Position numbers and translations under genes: made by a program
Notes under the pieces: model-generated
Seen by the model: the letters and a program-made list of their open reading frames with translations, nothing else
Told to the model about the DNA's origin: nothing
The model's database searches: none
Part shown: piece by piece, positions 9,530 through 22,041 of the stretch
How the letters are laid out: each line of letters begins with the position of its first letter
How positions within the stretch are numbered: position 1 is the first letter of the stretch
From: Neolentinus lepideus HHB14362 ss-1
Taxonomy: Eukaryota; Basidiomycota; Agaricomycetes; Gloeophyllales; Gloeophyllaceae
Reading direction: 5' to 3'
DNA: 64,000 bases
Assembly (NCBI GenBank): GCA_001632425.1
Contig: KV425555.1
Coordinates: 20,795 to 84,794 of the forward strand

Positions 9530-12528
9530 ATGTCTCGCTTCTTCAGACAAGCTGGTGACTCCGATTCCGATTCCGAGTCCTCCTCTGAGGAGGAGCTCAT
9601 GTCCAGCGGCGACGAGGATGCCGCCGCCCCAAAACCTGCAGGCCAGAAGCCCGCCATGTCCCGATTCCTGCGCACCGCAGGCTCTGACGATAGTGACTCC
9701 GATTCTGACGGGAGTGATGAAGATGAGAGCGAGATGTCTGGGGAAGAGGAGGAGGGGCAAGAGCAGAGACGGTCGAAGTTCTTGAGAACGGATGGGACGG
9801 ATAGTGAGGAGAGCGACGAAGATGATGTGCGGAGAGTTGTGAAGAGTGCGAGGGATAAGAGGTATGACGAGATGGAGGCCACAGGAAAGGTTATGGATAA
9901 TGCTCTCAAGATCAATGATTGGGTTGCAATTTCTACTGGTCCGTTTAATTCGTATTTTAATGTGGACGCGTCGTGTGTGAAGCTGAGTTGTGATTATGAT
10001 AGAATTTGACAAATTGGCACGGATGGTCCAACGATCGCAAAATGTGTCGGAACCCGTGCCTCCGTTCTATATCAAGCAACTCTTGAGCCTCGAGTCGTCA
10101 CTGAATGCGGCACTCGCGAAGGAGAAGGAGGCGAAGAAGAAGATGAACGCGAGCAATGCGCGCGCCCTTACTGCGATGAAGCAGAAGGTGAAAAAGACTC
10201 TCAAAGAGTATGAGAAGGAGATTAAGGACTATCAAGTTGTGAGTTACCTGCCTTGCTTATCTACTCTAAGTGTTGACAGCTTTGGATCTCGTAGGACCCT
10301 GAGGCCTTCGAGAAGGCGTACCATTCTGCCGCTGCTCCTGAGACTGTTGCACCGAAACCGAAGAAAAAGAAGACCACGGTCGAGTCCGATGAAGAGGAGC
10401 AACCTGATGATGAATTCACGACAGTTGGAAAGGGTGGGAAGGCGATGCAATTCACCACGGAAGGTATCTTCAAGAATCTGCAGATGATTCAAGAAGCTCG
10501 TGGTAAAAAGGTAGGCCTCTGGATCAACAGTGCTCGAGTGCTCAATTCTCACTGAATCTCCTTCAGAATACCGACCGGCAGGAGCAAACCCGAATCCTTG
10601 AAAAGCTCCTGGAAGTCGCTGTCACGTCGTACCAGCAAATCCGCGTCCTATTGGTGCTGGTCTCGTCGCGGTTCGACTACAACGCGTCGGCCGCAACACA
10701 CATGCCCACCGAGGCGTGGCTCTCCGCGCAGAAGGAGATTGACCAGCTCGTGTCCATCATTGCGTCCCAGCCACAATATGTCGTTCAAGAAACGACCGAG
10801 GATTACGACGACCTCGCTGAGCGGACCCCTGCGGACTCGCCAGATGGTGTTGTAAGGATTAGGGGCAGTATTATCAGCTTTGTCGACCGGCTGGATGATG
10901 AGTTCACGAAGAGCTTGCAAAATATTGATCCCCATGGGACGGAGTATGTGGACAGGTTGAAGGACGAGAAGGGATTGTACGCGACGATATGCCGTGCGCA
11001 GTCGTATTATGAGAAGACCAACCAAGAGGATCCGTTGGCAAGAGTGGTCAGCCGCCGGGTAGAGCACATCTACTCAAAGGTACGATATTGCAAAAAGCGT
11101 ATGATGTATCTACTGACAATGTCCTATAACCAGCCCGATGCTGTTGTGCAAGCACTCGAGTCTGGACTCGATGCTTCGGATGTTGCGTCGAGCATCACGC
11201 TGGCAGCGCAGGGCTCGACCAAGGCGCTTATCCACACGCTATGTGTGCACCTTTATAAGGGATCGAACTCGCTCCTCCGTACTAGGGCGATGCTCAGCCA
11301 CATCTACCACCACGCACTGCACAACGAGTTCCATATTGCCCGGGATATGCTGCTCATGTCGCATCTTCAGGAGTCTATCCACTCCGCGGATGTTACGACT
11401 CAGATCCTGTATAACCGCACCGTTGTGCAGTTGGGCTTGTGCGCGTTCCGATGTGGTCTGATTCGTGAGGCACAAGCAACGCTCCAGGACATCTTCACCA
11501 CGCAACGGGTGAAGGAACTCCTCGCCCAGGGTGTCCACCAGCAGCGGTACCAAGTGATGTCCCCCGAACAGGAGAAGGCTGAGCGTCAACGGCAACTTCC
11601 ATTCCACATGCACATCAACACTGAGCTACTTGAGGCCGCGTTCCTTGTTTCAAGTATGCTCGTGGAGATCCCCCTACTAGCGAGCATTGACTCGGAGGAG
11701 CAGAAGCGCAAGGCGATCTCGAAACCGTTCAGGCGGTTGTTGGACTTTGCTGACAGGCAAATCTTCACGGGCCCGCCAGAGAGCACGAGGGATCATATCA
11801 TGCAGGCAAGCAAGGCACTGCAGGATGGGGACTGGGAGATGTGCAGAGATCTTATCCAGAGCATCAAGATTTGGAGCTTGATGCCTGGGGCGACATCTGT
11901 GAAGGAGATGCTTGCCAAGTAAGCTGTGCAATTAGCTACAAAATTTGTCATTCTGACTGGTTTGCTCTGTAGGCGGATACAAGAGGAAGGTCTGCGGACG
12001 TATCTCTTCACGTACGCGCCACACTACAGTACCCTCTCGCTGTCTCTTCTGGCGCGGACATTCTCTCTGCCATTGCGCACGGTGACATCTACAGTCTCGA
12101 AGATGATCTGGGCTGAGGAGCTGTCGGCATCACTTGACCAGTCGGCGGGTGTCGTCGTCTTCCACCGCATCGAGTTGTCACGTACTCAGCAGTTGTCCCT
12201 CAGTCTGGCGGATAAAGTCAACGCTCTGGTCGAGCAGAACGAGAAGAACCTGGACTCGAAACTTGGCGGCGGCGGCGGTTGGGGTGACCGTGCGGACGGT
12301 GCTAAGGGTGACAAACGTGGTGAACAGACGCAGGAACGCAGAGGCCGAACAGACCGCTCAAGAGGCGGTGCAGGTACTCGGGGTGAGTCCTTTCGTGTAT
12401 TTACGATCCGGGCTTTCAAATGGGAACTGACTATCTTTCTAGGTGGTGCTAGGATAAACCGCGGAACGAGGTTTGCGCAGGGTTTGGGCAATCAAATGCC
12501 TGGCCAGATTGCTCAGAAAGTGCGGTGA
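9530..12528 (+). CDS. Eukaryotic translation initiation factor 3 subunit C
   Basis: This is a scaffold subunit of the eIF3 complex on the 40S ribosome, contacting eIF1 and eIF5. The N terminus has three repeats of the form S-[RK]-F-[FL]-R-x-x-G, each followed by an acidic Asp/Ser/Glu run (about residues 1-100), typical of eIF3c/Nip1. The eIF3c N-terminal domain follows (NDWVAIS|TEFDKLARMV across an intron), then a long exon at 10567-11078 and another from about 11134 with the helical repeat/PCI region (YLFTYAPHYSTLSL, then the winged-helix part). The tail is Gly/Arg-rich. The start at 9530 is the first ATG giving the conserved MSRFFRQ; the ORF extension upstream lacks it. There are about six introns. 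Confidence 0.95.
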
Positions 12529-12731
12529 ATGGTATATAGCTTCTGCGTTCCACTACGATATGTACTATGCTTTGTTATGACTCTTGCACGCTCTATGCTA
12601 TACTTTTGTGACTACTCGCCTCAATTCCGACCTGAAGTGATGGCATGACGTCCACAGGTGTGCTAAAGCAAGAGAGCCATCCTTGATGGGACATCCTACT
12701 GAATTTGATTTAGCGGCATACATGATATTAT

Positions 12732-14694
12732 TTAGTCTTCACTCTCTCCGCTTTCTTCTGCTCCTTCCTCTTCTTCCTCATCATCTTCCGAAGTACCATC
12801 GTTTCCTTCACTGCTGGTTCCTCCCGCCGCCCAGTCGGAGATTTCCAGCTTCTCATTTTTATACGATCCTATCAATACAGACCGGATGAACTGACGACTA
12901 GTAAAGTGTGAGCCAACTCTGCTTACCGCCTGCTTCCACTTCATATCCTCCTTGAGTGATGCACCAGGACAACGCAGCTTTATTGCCAACTCTCGTATTC
13001 TTGCCTAGAATGCAATTGTCCAGCTTGGCTCTGATCAGAAATTCGTTAAGAGGAGCGATCATGTTATGGTGCGAATGATGTTCGTACCCTTCTTCGATCA
13101 CACAGTGGTCCAAGAGCACGCAGCCAACAATTTTCGCCATCTTCCCGACCATGCAATGCTTGCCGATTACTGACCGCTTGATACTCGTCCGCTCCTCGAC
13201 TCGTGTCGATTCGCCCACAATCGAGTCGCTTGATATCTGCGCCTTGGGATCGATAAGGGCTCGGTCTTTTGGATCTGTGGGTAATGTCCATTGCGCCTTG
13301 GTGAGGAACTGAAGGTAAACAATACATTCAAATCAACGTTACCAAAAGGTTGCGAGAAAGACGCACTGAACGATTCAGCTCGAGTAAGCTATGCAGAGTG
13401 TTCGCTCTGGCAGCGTACTCGCTGGAATCATTATGGATCACGACACCCACGCGAAGACTAGCGTCGGCGCCTTTGTTGTCCTCATCCGAAGTGGGCGATG
13501 GCGGTGCAGAATATGCAACGTTCTTCTCGCCTAGAGATGCGTGATGCTTGAGGCTGAATAGGTCATTTGGGGCACCGGTTGTCGAATGCCGTAGTGCGAC
13601 ATTCTGATTCAACGTGTTGGTTGTAGGTGTCAGAACTATGACATAGTACTGCGTCAACGGTAGATAGAGAACAGGCGCGTCCTCAAGTCTTACCTGATCC
13701 ATAACGCTCCCGCTTCGCCCTTTGGTACTGCACTTTGCATAGCCAAGGCATAAACTCTTCCCGAATAGAATCGAAGGTAGGTTTCTGCGCTAGAGCGTCG
13801 AGTACTGACCTTCTGCACACGTATACGTGAGAATCTTGTAAATTGGAAGATAATCGTGTACGGGGATATCTGCAGCAAGGAAAAGTAGGTGAGTGTTGAG
13901 ATTGGGCGTCCAAGCGACAAATACAAAGACCTAGTCAGAAGGCTCATTCTAAGCTCGATTTCATCTCCGTTACGATCTACATCATCGGGGGTGTCGACGT
14001 GTAGTAGAGTGCCAGTAACAGGATCATACACGATCGGCGTCGAGAATTCATATTGGCCCCATTCATCAGGTATCGTACCCTGCTCCGACCGACGTGGTGC
14101 AAACCAGCATGCTGTCGACATGCATCCGTCCGATATAGATTCGGTACGGAATTTATTCAAAATACTGGAGAGCGGCAGTGACGGCGGTGGGACGAAGTCA
14201 CAAGGAAGTATCACGAAGTCTTGCTGTATGAGGTGAGTAAAATGACGAAGAATAGCGCAGGTTCCGACACTAAGATCTTCCGTTTCTTCATACGGGTGAA
14301 CGTCGATCCGCAATGATGTTGAGCTGCTAGAGTGGATGTAATGCGAAATTGCTTGTCGATGAGCCGTTGGACAAATCAGAATCACATCTTCATGGATATA
14401 AGGTGTAAGAGTCGCTAAGATACCGCATAGATTAATTATACCTTTGATCCCAGACTGTTCTAGCCATGCAAGGGGGAAGTCGAGCATGGGTTGATTTGCG
14501 ATTGGAAGTAAAGCCTTTGGACTAGGCTCGCCGCCAGCACCACTGCTCAATGGAGATAGCCTAGACAATACTATATACTGATTCCATGCAATATGCTTTT
14601 CGTGCGTTACTCACTCGTTTCCAAAGCCAGCCAATACAACGGCCACAAATTCCCGGATATCGGGTTGTGAAGAGGTAGTTTCACTGAAATCCAT
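12732..14694 (-). CDS. Translation initiation factor eIF2B subunit gamma
   Basis: This is a subunit of the guanine-nucleotide exchange factor that recharges eIF2 with GTP and is inhibited by eIF2 phosphorylation. The N terminus is a nucleotidyltransferase-like domain (VVAVVLAGFGNEL joined across a short intron to PKALLPIANQPMLDFPLAWLE). The canonical GGxGTRL loop is degraded, as is usual for eIF2B-gamma. The C terminus is a left-handed beta helix of hexapeptide repeats (STRVEERTSIKRSVIGKHCMVG). The tail is very acidic (about 12740-12800). It is convergent with eIF3c, with 203 bp between the stops. eIF2B-epsilon is excluded by the absence of a C-terminal W2 domain. Confidence 0.92.
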
Positions 14695-15237
14695 TGCGAG
14701 CTCCTGAGAAAGGGACTTTTCTGTTATTCAGCACCAAGATACAAGTTATCAAAATGTAAATGTTATAAAGGGAGAGTCGAACAACTTGCCGGCAATGATC
14801 TTGGAAGAAGCAGAATGACTCGAAATCTATGATTGCCAAACGTGGTAAGTATGTTCGTTGGAGGCTCTTACGTAATCGTACAATACGCTCCGCGAAGCTG
14901 CCAACTCAAGACAGCTACCAAACGCTATAGTCAGGTTGCTCCAAGTCCCCTACTGCTACTTCTTACGACTGGCTGTTCCTCCACATGTACGCTATTTTCT
15001 GACGGTCACAATCCTACGAACTTTTGCCTCTGTTGATATTCTTTGCTGGCTCGTGTGCGAGTTTGATCTGCATGGTGTGTGAGGCATGTTCTTTGAGCAA
15101 CGGACAGCTGAGTCTTATGTGCAATCCAGCCTATTTCTTGAGGTTTGACTGAGCTTTTCGTGTTCGACAAGTCTCTGTCTTTTGGTGCGGGTTGGAGGAA
15201 GCGGCTCAGAGACCCTGCTTGACGAATATCTTCCCAT
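14695..15237. other. Divergent intergenic region, eIF2B-gamma / Nak1-like kinase
   Basis: These 543 bp separate divergent start codons and presumably hold both promoters. Short open frames here have no family signature. No other element is seen. Confidence 0.5.
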
Positions 15238-18197
15238 ATGGCGCAACCGTCCGTTCATCAGCTCTACAAGCGCGTCCAGGAAGTAGGCCGTGGCACATAT
15301 GGCTCTGTACATAAAGGTGTCCACATACCGACCGGCAACGTCGTGGCTTTGAAAATCATCAACCTAGACACAGCAGATGATGATGTAGCCGACATACAGC
15401 GAGAAGTTGCTCTGTTAACTCAGCTCCGTGATGCCCCTAATATCACCAAGTACTATGGCTGCTACCTGGATGGGCCTCGCGTTTGGATTGTTATGGAGTA
15501 TGCTCAAGGAGGAAGCGTTAGGACGCTCATGAAATCATTCCCAGACGGTACGCTCGAAGAAAAATATATAGTCATCATTATTCGTGAGGTCCTAGCTGGT
15601 CTCGGTTACCTCCACAAGGCTGGTGTTATCCACCGCGATATCAAGGCAGCCAACACCCTGGTCACTGCTGCTGGAAAGGTCATGATCTGCGACTTCGGCG
15701 TGTCAGCTCTTCTCCCTACCACGTCCAGCAAGAGGAATACACTAGTCGGAACTCCTTACTGGATGGCCCCTGAAGTCGCTCAGCCAGTCCCGAACTATGA
15801 TACCAAGGCCGACATTTGGAGCCTGGGAATCATGATATATGAGATGATCAAGGGTAGCCCCCCACATTCCAACATGTTAGCTGCCCAGGTCTTACAACTC
15901 CTACCGAAAGCGAAACCCCCGCGACTGATAGAGGGGGAGGGTAGTAAGGAGATGCGAGAATTTGTTGCGAGCTGTCTTCGGGAGCTGCCCACCGACGTAC
16001 GCTGATGCTCATGTGTATTCCAATATTCCACTGATGATCGGATAGCGTTTGACTGCTGACGAATTGTCCAAGATGAAATGGATCAAAGCAGTCTCCAAGG
16101 TCCCTGTCTCTACACTACGTGTGCTCGTCACACACTACGAGGAATGGTTGGAAACAGGAGGCTCCCGCGCCAGTCTCGCTCAGCCTTTGGATTGGGAGGC
16201 CGAAGAGTCAAGAGAGTAAGTAGCGTACATTACATGGCTGTCTGTTTCATGCTGACGACCTGTCATAAGTCTGATGAACCCCTCTGATCTGGACGAGAAC
16301 CCATGGGAATTTGAGACAATCCGTGGGCTCTCTTCTATCGATCTCCCTTCACTAGACATGAGCGCATCACAAGAAGTAGAGGATGAATCGGACATTCATC
16401 CGACCATCCGGCCTCCTCCTGCTCAGCTACCCTCCTTTTTGCGTCTTTTGTTCGCAGAGGAATCGTCCTCAACGATCCTTGCTAATCACCATGGTATCGG
16501 AGCTTCTACTATGAGTAGCCAGGCACCAGCGATCTCTGCGTCTCTTTCGCCATCACCAGTTCCAGATAGAACAAGAAGTCGGAGAAAGCTGACCTCGGAC
16601 AACATGGACGATGCACCAAACCTTAGGGATGAATTCGTCTTTCCTCCTCCGGCTTCTGCCTCGCACGAGAGGGCGAAATTACCAGACATATCGCTTGACG
16701 CAGATGAAGAGGACCCATACCTCACGAAGGCAGAGCTAATGTCACTTCCCACGCCTTCTCTTGGCCCGAACTTTGGCGGGGAGTCTCCTCAAGGAACTGC
16801 CAGACCGAATCCAACATATCGCGAAGTCCGGTCATCCCGAGGACTGCCTGATATCGAGATCCCACCACCAGTCGCAAACACTCGCGACATCTCCATCGTT
16901 TCTGGAGGAACCCCGCGCAGCGTGACCTCGCCGACGATCGAGCCTCCCTCTGCCCCTCCGGAGCGATCTACAATCAATCGGAAGCGTTCGCAGAGTAGTG
17001 CACCAGGCATGTCCCCTAAGAGCTCCCCAGACGTGTATCGGAATTCTCCAGGCGTGCAACGAGAACGCAACCTCGCTTCTCCAGCTGACTTCCACTTCCC
17101 GCCTACATCTGCATTTAGGAGCGCTGTCCCTGCGAGTGCTTCGAGAGTGCCCAATCGAACACCGCAAGGTTCCGTGCTTGGCGGGTCACGAACACCTCCG
17201 ACCATAGCACACCAGTCAGCTCATTCATTGGATACCTCGACGGCGAACCGGGGCGATGCGATGCTTCTACCTCCGTTCCTAGGGCGAACACGTTCAGCGA
17301 ATCCGGTGGTAGATGGTGCTGGGGCTGGGGCTGGGGGTTTGCCGACAGTGTCAAGGAAGCCCAGTCTGAATAGGCAAGCCTCGGTCGCAGTGATGGAGTC
17401 TATACATACGGGCCCGCTTCCACCACCGGTAAAGCCGTTCGCGAGGAGTGGGAGGGATCGAAGTGGGAGTTCTGCTAGTGGTGCTAGTGGAAGTAGTGAT
17501 GGAATGGTAGCCCAAGTGCCTGGATTAAAGGACGTTCTCAAGGTAAGGACAGATATTGTTCTTCGCGTTTACCAGCTCAACGAACGTATGGCAACTCCGG
17601 CAACTTCAGATACCTTCGCTTACATCCGAACATCAGCTTGGCATGCCTGATCTCCTGCCTCCTTCTCCATTGTCCACCAATCAGTCTTCAAGGAGTTACA
17701 TGCCAGGTCCGAGCCACCTGAACAACTCTATCACACCTATTGACGATACTCAAGAGCCGGCCCGATCCGTCAATCTGGACTCGCCCGCGCCACAGGACAC
17801 GCCCCCCTCTCCCTCCGGGATCCGTTTCGCCGGCTCAGAAGCTGTGACGCTCCCAGTCCAACATTGCTACTCCCAGAACATAGCAGCAGGCCCGTTGATA
17901 CAGCCGCTGGATATGTTCTCACTAATGACGTCACACGACCTGACGCACGCGCAGCTTGCAAAGACGGTAGATGAGTTGGCGGCATGGTTGCAGGTTGTGG
18001 AGGTGGGCTTGACTACGATGCTTGATAGGACGAACCAGGATATTATAGAGGAAGAGCGGGAAGAGCTCGTAATCAGCCCTGAAGATGTGCAACCGCCCCA
18101 TACAAGAATTATTCATGGCTTTCCTGATCCCATTAGTGTTGAGTCTGATACGAATCAACAAATTGGCGGCTCGGAGGGATTTGCTGCTGACGCATAA
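15238..18197 (+). CDS. Ste20/GCK-family kinase, Nak1/Kic1-like
   Basis: This Ser/Thr kinase belongs to the germinal-centre-kinase branch that in yeasts acts in the MOR/RAM polarity pathway upstream of the NDR kinase. The kinase domain occupies the first 260 residues: glycine loop [18 protein letters not shown] lysine, HRDIKAAN catalytic loop, DFGVS, and the [10 protein letters not shown] activation segment. The domain finishes across an intron ([18 protein letters not shown]). A region with [10 protein letters not shown] and PWEFETIRG follows, then a long Ser/Pro-rich linker and a short C-terminal conserved segment after the last intron (acceptor at 17610). Two Ste20 hallmarks, a CRIB domain and a PH domain, are not seen, which favours the GCK class. 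The ATG at 15238 begins directly before the kinase fold. Confidence 0.88.
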
Positions 18198-18296
18198 CGT
18201 GCGCTGATGTACATTTTACACTGCTGCATCTGTCTAACCTGACCCCGATATAACCTGACGAATAAACAGACCGAGGCAAAGGTGCGGGAGGAGGGT

Positions 18297-19078
18297 TTAG
18301 ATAAAGCCATGCTTGCTGAGGTAGCCGGAGATGATGCGGACGCTCTCTTCGACGTCGCACTCGTTTGTTTTGATGTGGATCTCGGCCGCGTCTGGGGCCT
18401 CGTATGGCGCAGAGATTCCGGTGAAATCTATCACGCGCAACGCATGAGCGTGTCAAGATGCATGGGGTAGAGTCAGACGCACCCTTGATCTCGCCGGCCC
18501 TAGCCTTCTTGTATAGACCCTTCGGGTCGCGCTGTTCGACGACAGATAGAGGTGCGTCGACGAAGACCTCGATGAAGGCGAGCCCAGCCTTTTCGTGCAG
18601 CTCGCGGGCGACGGCGCGATCGGCGCGGTAGGGGGAGATGAAGGCGGTGAGGACGATGCAGCAGGAGTCTGCGAAGAGCTTCGAGACCTAGAACCTTACT
18701 GTGAGCATGACTCCAGCCACACCGGCGTCATGATATTTGCGAGGATTCAACCTCACCTCTCCGATACGTCGGATATTCTCGTTTCGCGAAACCTCGTCGA
18801 ATCCAAGGTCCTTGTTCAGGCCGAAGCGGATGTTGTCGCCATCGAGGCGGTAGGAGAACTTGTGTAGGTGGAGGAGGTGCTGTTCGAGTGCGCACGCGAT
18901 GGTTGACTGGATGCAAGCGGAGATGCGTTAAGCATCACATGTATGTAGATTACAATGGAGATACCTTTCCAGAGGCGCTGAGTCCGGTGAACCAGATGGT
19001 GATGCCCTTTTGGCTCAGGAGCTGGGTGCGCTCGGAGACGTCGACAGAGCCAGGGTGGAATGTGATGTTTGTTGCCAT
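18297..19078 (-). CDS. Adenylyl-sulfate (APS) kinase
   Basis: The enzyme phosphorylates adenosine 5'-phosphosulfate to PAPS with ATP, the second activation step of sulfate assimilation. The spliced product of about 200 residues begins [17 protein letters not shown] and has the P-loop GLSASGKST split by the first intron. Then come [17 protein letters not shown] (APS binding), [14 protein letters not shown] and FISPYRADR, and it ends at SKHGFI just before the TAA at 18297. Length and motifs match a monofunctional APS kinase. The stop lies 100 bp from the convergent kinase gene. A perfect GCACGTGC palindrome sits about 100 bp upstream of the start (separate entry). Confidence 0.95.
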
Positions 19079-19520
19079 TGATGGGGAAAGATATAGGAAG
19101 TGAGGGAGGACATGGTGGGTGCGTTAAGTAGTTGGGCACTGGGGGATAAATTCTCAGTGCGATGATTACGCCTTGGGCACGTGCGGGTCTTGTACAACGC
19201 TGACTTGCTACCACTATCATCTCAGGAATCCAGCAGTCAGATTCATGTCATCTATCATTTGCTCAGAGTCTTACATCCACTCGCAAAGCCGCCATTGTAT
19301 CCTCGGCACAGACTCACCTGGGCGTTTTTATGGAATTGAATACGGAATTCATCTTGCAGTCACACGGAAATTCGGAATTTTGCCGAATGGACGGACGTTC
19401 TCTGGGCTAGTGTTGTTCCCTGGGCTGTCGAGTCTGTGTTCTATCATTGATCTGAGACAGGACGTGGAAGAGGTCCAAGGCTAGACTACACGCAAGGTAT
19501 ACATTTTCACTTTTCCTGCC
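19079..19520. other. Intergenic: APS kinase promoter and peptidase 3' flank
   Basis: These 442 bp lie between two minus-strand genes. The CACGTG palindrome is at 19177-19184. No other gene is seen. Confidence 0.5.
19177..19184. promoter_or_regulatory. CACGTG palindrome (Cbf1-type E-box) at the APS kinase promoter
   Basis: GCACGTGC lies 99-106 bp upstream of the APS kinase ATG. CACGTG is the Cbf1 site used at yeast sulfur-assimilation promoters, so regulation by a bHLH factor in response to sulfur supply is a reasonable inference. Confidence 0.5.
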
Positions 19521-20533
19521 TTAGTGCTGCGCCACCCAGACGATCGTCTTCTTGATTATCTCCGTGACCTCTTCAGTGCTCAGCGGTTTGTCGATGGGCG
19601 GGCAGTGAAAGAAGAGGACCTTTGTGCGTTTACCACCTGTCCCTGATAAGCGCTGACGTTGGTTGTTCGCGAGCGAGCAGTAGTAGATAAAGTCGCAGAG
19701 GTAGTGGCCGGCGTCAAAGGACTGGCCGATGTACTGCGTGGTAGGACTCTTGTCAGTTCGCCGGTTCCCTGGACATGCAGGAGTGGTCTGCGTACCTTGT
19801 CCCCTGGCGGCGCCTCCTTCAAGTATGCTACCAAGGCGGCCACGTCGATCTCGGTCTGTATCTCCTCCTCGAGGTCCTCGTAGCCCTCCCCAAAGCCCCT
19901 GATTGGTCGCTTCTTCCCGTTCACATCTGTACTCCCCGGTAACCTATCCCGCTCGATCTTCTCCGCCTCGGAGGGCTGCGGACTGGCCTCGCCGATCTCT
20001 GCTACAATTGGAGGGAGGTTATCTGCGGCGTCTCTTAGGCGGTAGCCGTACTTGTGGCCCTGCGTCTCCATGCGCACGACGCCTGGGCTAGTCACTCCGA
20101 CGTGGAAGACCAAGTCGTAGCCTTCCTCTGGGGGGGCGATATAGGGGAGAGGGGGCTCAGAGGGGAAAGGTGGGGCGGGGAGAACGGGGGGACGGGCGTG
20201 GAACGAGGGCACGTTGGAGAGGACCCAGCCGTACTCGGTGGGGACATTGACTGAGGTGATGTGGATCTGTTTTGACGTGCTGGCAGCGCCGTCGAGGACG
20301 ACCTGCTTTTCATGGGTGACGGGGGCAGCGTCGAGGATGACGTTGTGCAGGGGCTTGACGGCGAGCCAGGCGGGGTTGACTTCGTAGGAGCCAAAGGGCT
20401 GTGTGCTGCGTCAGTCCCTTTGGAGATTACTTGATGGTGGATGGTTTGGAGGACTTACCCCGAAGCCTGTGAGCAAAACGCGGTAGGGCTTGTCGCTAGC
20501 GCCGTTCAGTAGGTCTGTGGGGATAGAGGGCAT
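19521..20533 (-). CDS. Pyroglutamyl-peptidase I-like cysteine peptidase (C15)
   Basis: This family removes N-terminal pyroglutamate from peptides in the cytosol. The spliced N terminus has the family signature GFGPFG split by an intron, followed by NPAW. The middle holds VFHVGV and GYRLRDAADN. The catalytic Cys lies in SFDAGHYLCD and the likely catalytic His in FFHCPP near the end; the protein finishes at VWVAQH. It is longer than bacterial enzymes (about 210 residues) because of a Pro/Glu-rich insert before and after the substrate loop, common in fungal members. It lies in a minus-strand run with the APS kinase and alpha/beta hydrolase genes, but nothing suggests co-function. Confidence 0.87.
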
Positions 20534-20729
20534 GCTGGGCAAGGGGTACAGGGTGCCTCTTCACTGTCAGATATATGTAGTCTTTGTATCTTCACGTGTT
20601 GGTTCCTTAGATATCCCCCCCGCAGTGTGAAGGAGTTATCTTATATAGGTTATCTTATCAGCTCTCGTTATCATATCGTAATATTCGTTAACTACATTGT
20701 ATCCCGAGTCTAATCCTTCGCTGCAACCT

Positions 20730-22041
20730 CTAACTAGTCCCATTCTGCTCTTTCCCCACAAACCCCATCAACCACTTCACCCCCTCCAGCGTGTCCATTC
20801 TAAACGTCTTGCTCTCCTCCAGATGTGGGAAGAACGCCCAGAATCCGTGCGGCTGATTAGGGTACACGAGCTTCTTGGTGGGTATATTGAGCTCCTCGCG
20901 CAGCTCCCGCTCGAAAACGACCGCCTCGTCCCTCAACGGATCGAGCTCGCAGATTTGCAAGAACGTAGGGGGGAGGCCGGCGCGCGTCGCGCCGGGGGCG
21001 TAGAGGTTGAACAGCGTGGAGGACCCGTCGGGTTTGTAGTTGACTATACGGCATAAATACGTTTGACCCGCAGAAACACTAATAAATCAGCTCACCCGTA
21101 ATTCGGTCAATCGCCTTCTTGTTCAGTGTTGCGGCGTCTTTTTGTTCCTCGTAGCTCTTGATATCGTCCTTGTACTTTTCGGGGATGTCGCGCCAGTCGA
21201 ATACGCACGGGACGAGAAGACACAGGCCGGTGACGGGGGGAGATAGTTTGGTGTCGCGTGCGAGAACGGCGCAGACGGCGGCGAGGTTGCCGCCGGAGGA
21301 GGTTCCGAAGAGGATGAAACCTTTAGAGGGGTCAGCGCCGAGGGTGGCTGCATTGGCGTGGGCCTACATAGGAGCGGCAGGAGAGATTTAATTAGTAATT
21401 AATGTGATAATGGATGATGGGCGCTGTCACTTGCCCACTTGGTCGCGTCCCAGCAATCATTTGGTGCAGCGGGGAACGGGTGCTGGGGCGCGAGCCGATA
21501 GTCGACATTCACGACCACCGTGCCGAGCTCCTTCGCGAGCAGCCTGCTGGCCTGCGTCTCGCTGTCGAGCCCACCTGCGGAGAACCCGCCGCCGTGCATG
21601 ATGACCACGAGCGGGGAGCCGTTGTTCGGGAGGGGCACTTCGGGGGCGTGGATGCGGACGGGGATTTTGTGCGCGGTGGATCCGGGGAGGAGGGTGTCGA
21701 TCTCCTTGACGCCTGGGACGGCGACTTGGAATTTGGAGAGCCAGGTGCCCATGGGGTCGATCTCAACTTGGGGGGTCATTCGTGTGAGGGATAGAAATCG
21801 GAGCTTGGACCTAGGGATTCGACTCAAGATGAAGGTCTGCTAAAATATGAATGTGGCGACTCTGAGACGTGAGGCGCTGCTGGTCGTAACGTCGAGCGGC
21901 GGTTGGTGCGGGGTGCGGGGTCGATGCTGTGCGTTTGACAAAGAGCGAGCCAATTGCGGCAGAGTTGCTGCGTCGTATGTAAGATGCAGAAGATATACCA
22001 CAGAACACAGGGATCTGTAGTTGACCCACGTTCTTCTCCAT
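20730..22041 (-). CDS. Alpha/beta hydrolase (HSL-type, hydrolase-3 fold), copy A
   Basis: This is an esterase/lipase-like hydrolase; the substrate is unknown. It has the oxyanion motif HGGGF, the nucleophile elbow GTSSGG, the acid in ELDPLRDE and the catalytic His in NQPHGFWAF. It is a close paralog of the inverted copy B at 24968-26234, matching along its whole length. The intron after DATKW starts with GC rather than GT (21364-21434), whereas copy B has GT at the same site. The start is uncertain: the proposed ATG at 22041 opens MEKNVG, which has a counterpart (MEKSVG) in copy B. The first intron, ending at a TTTTAGCAG acceptor near 21842, was inferred by comparison; its donor could not be fixed. 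Confidence 0.82.
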
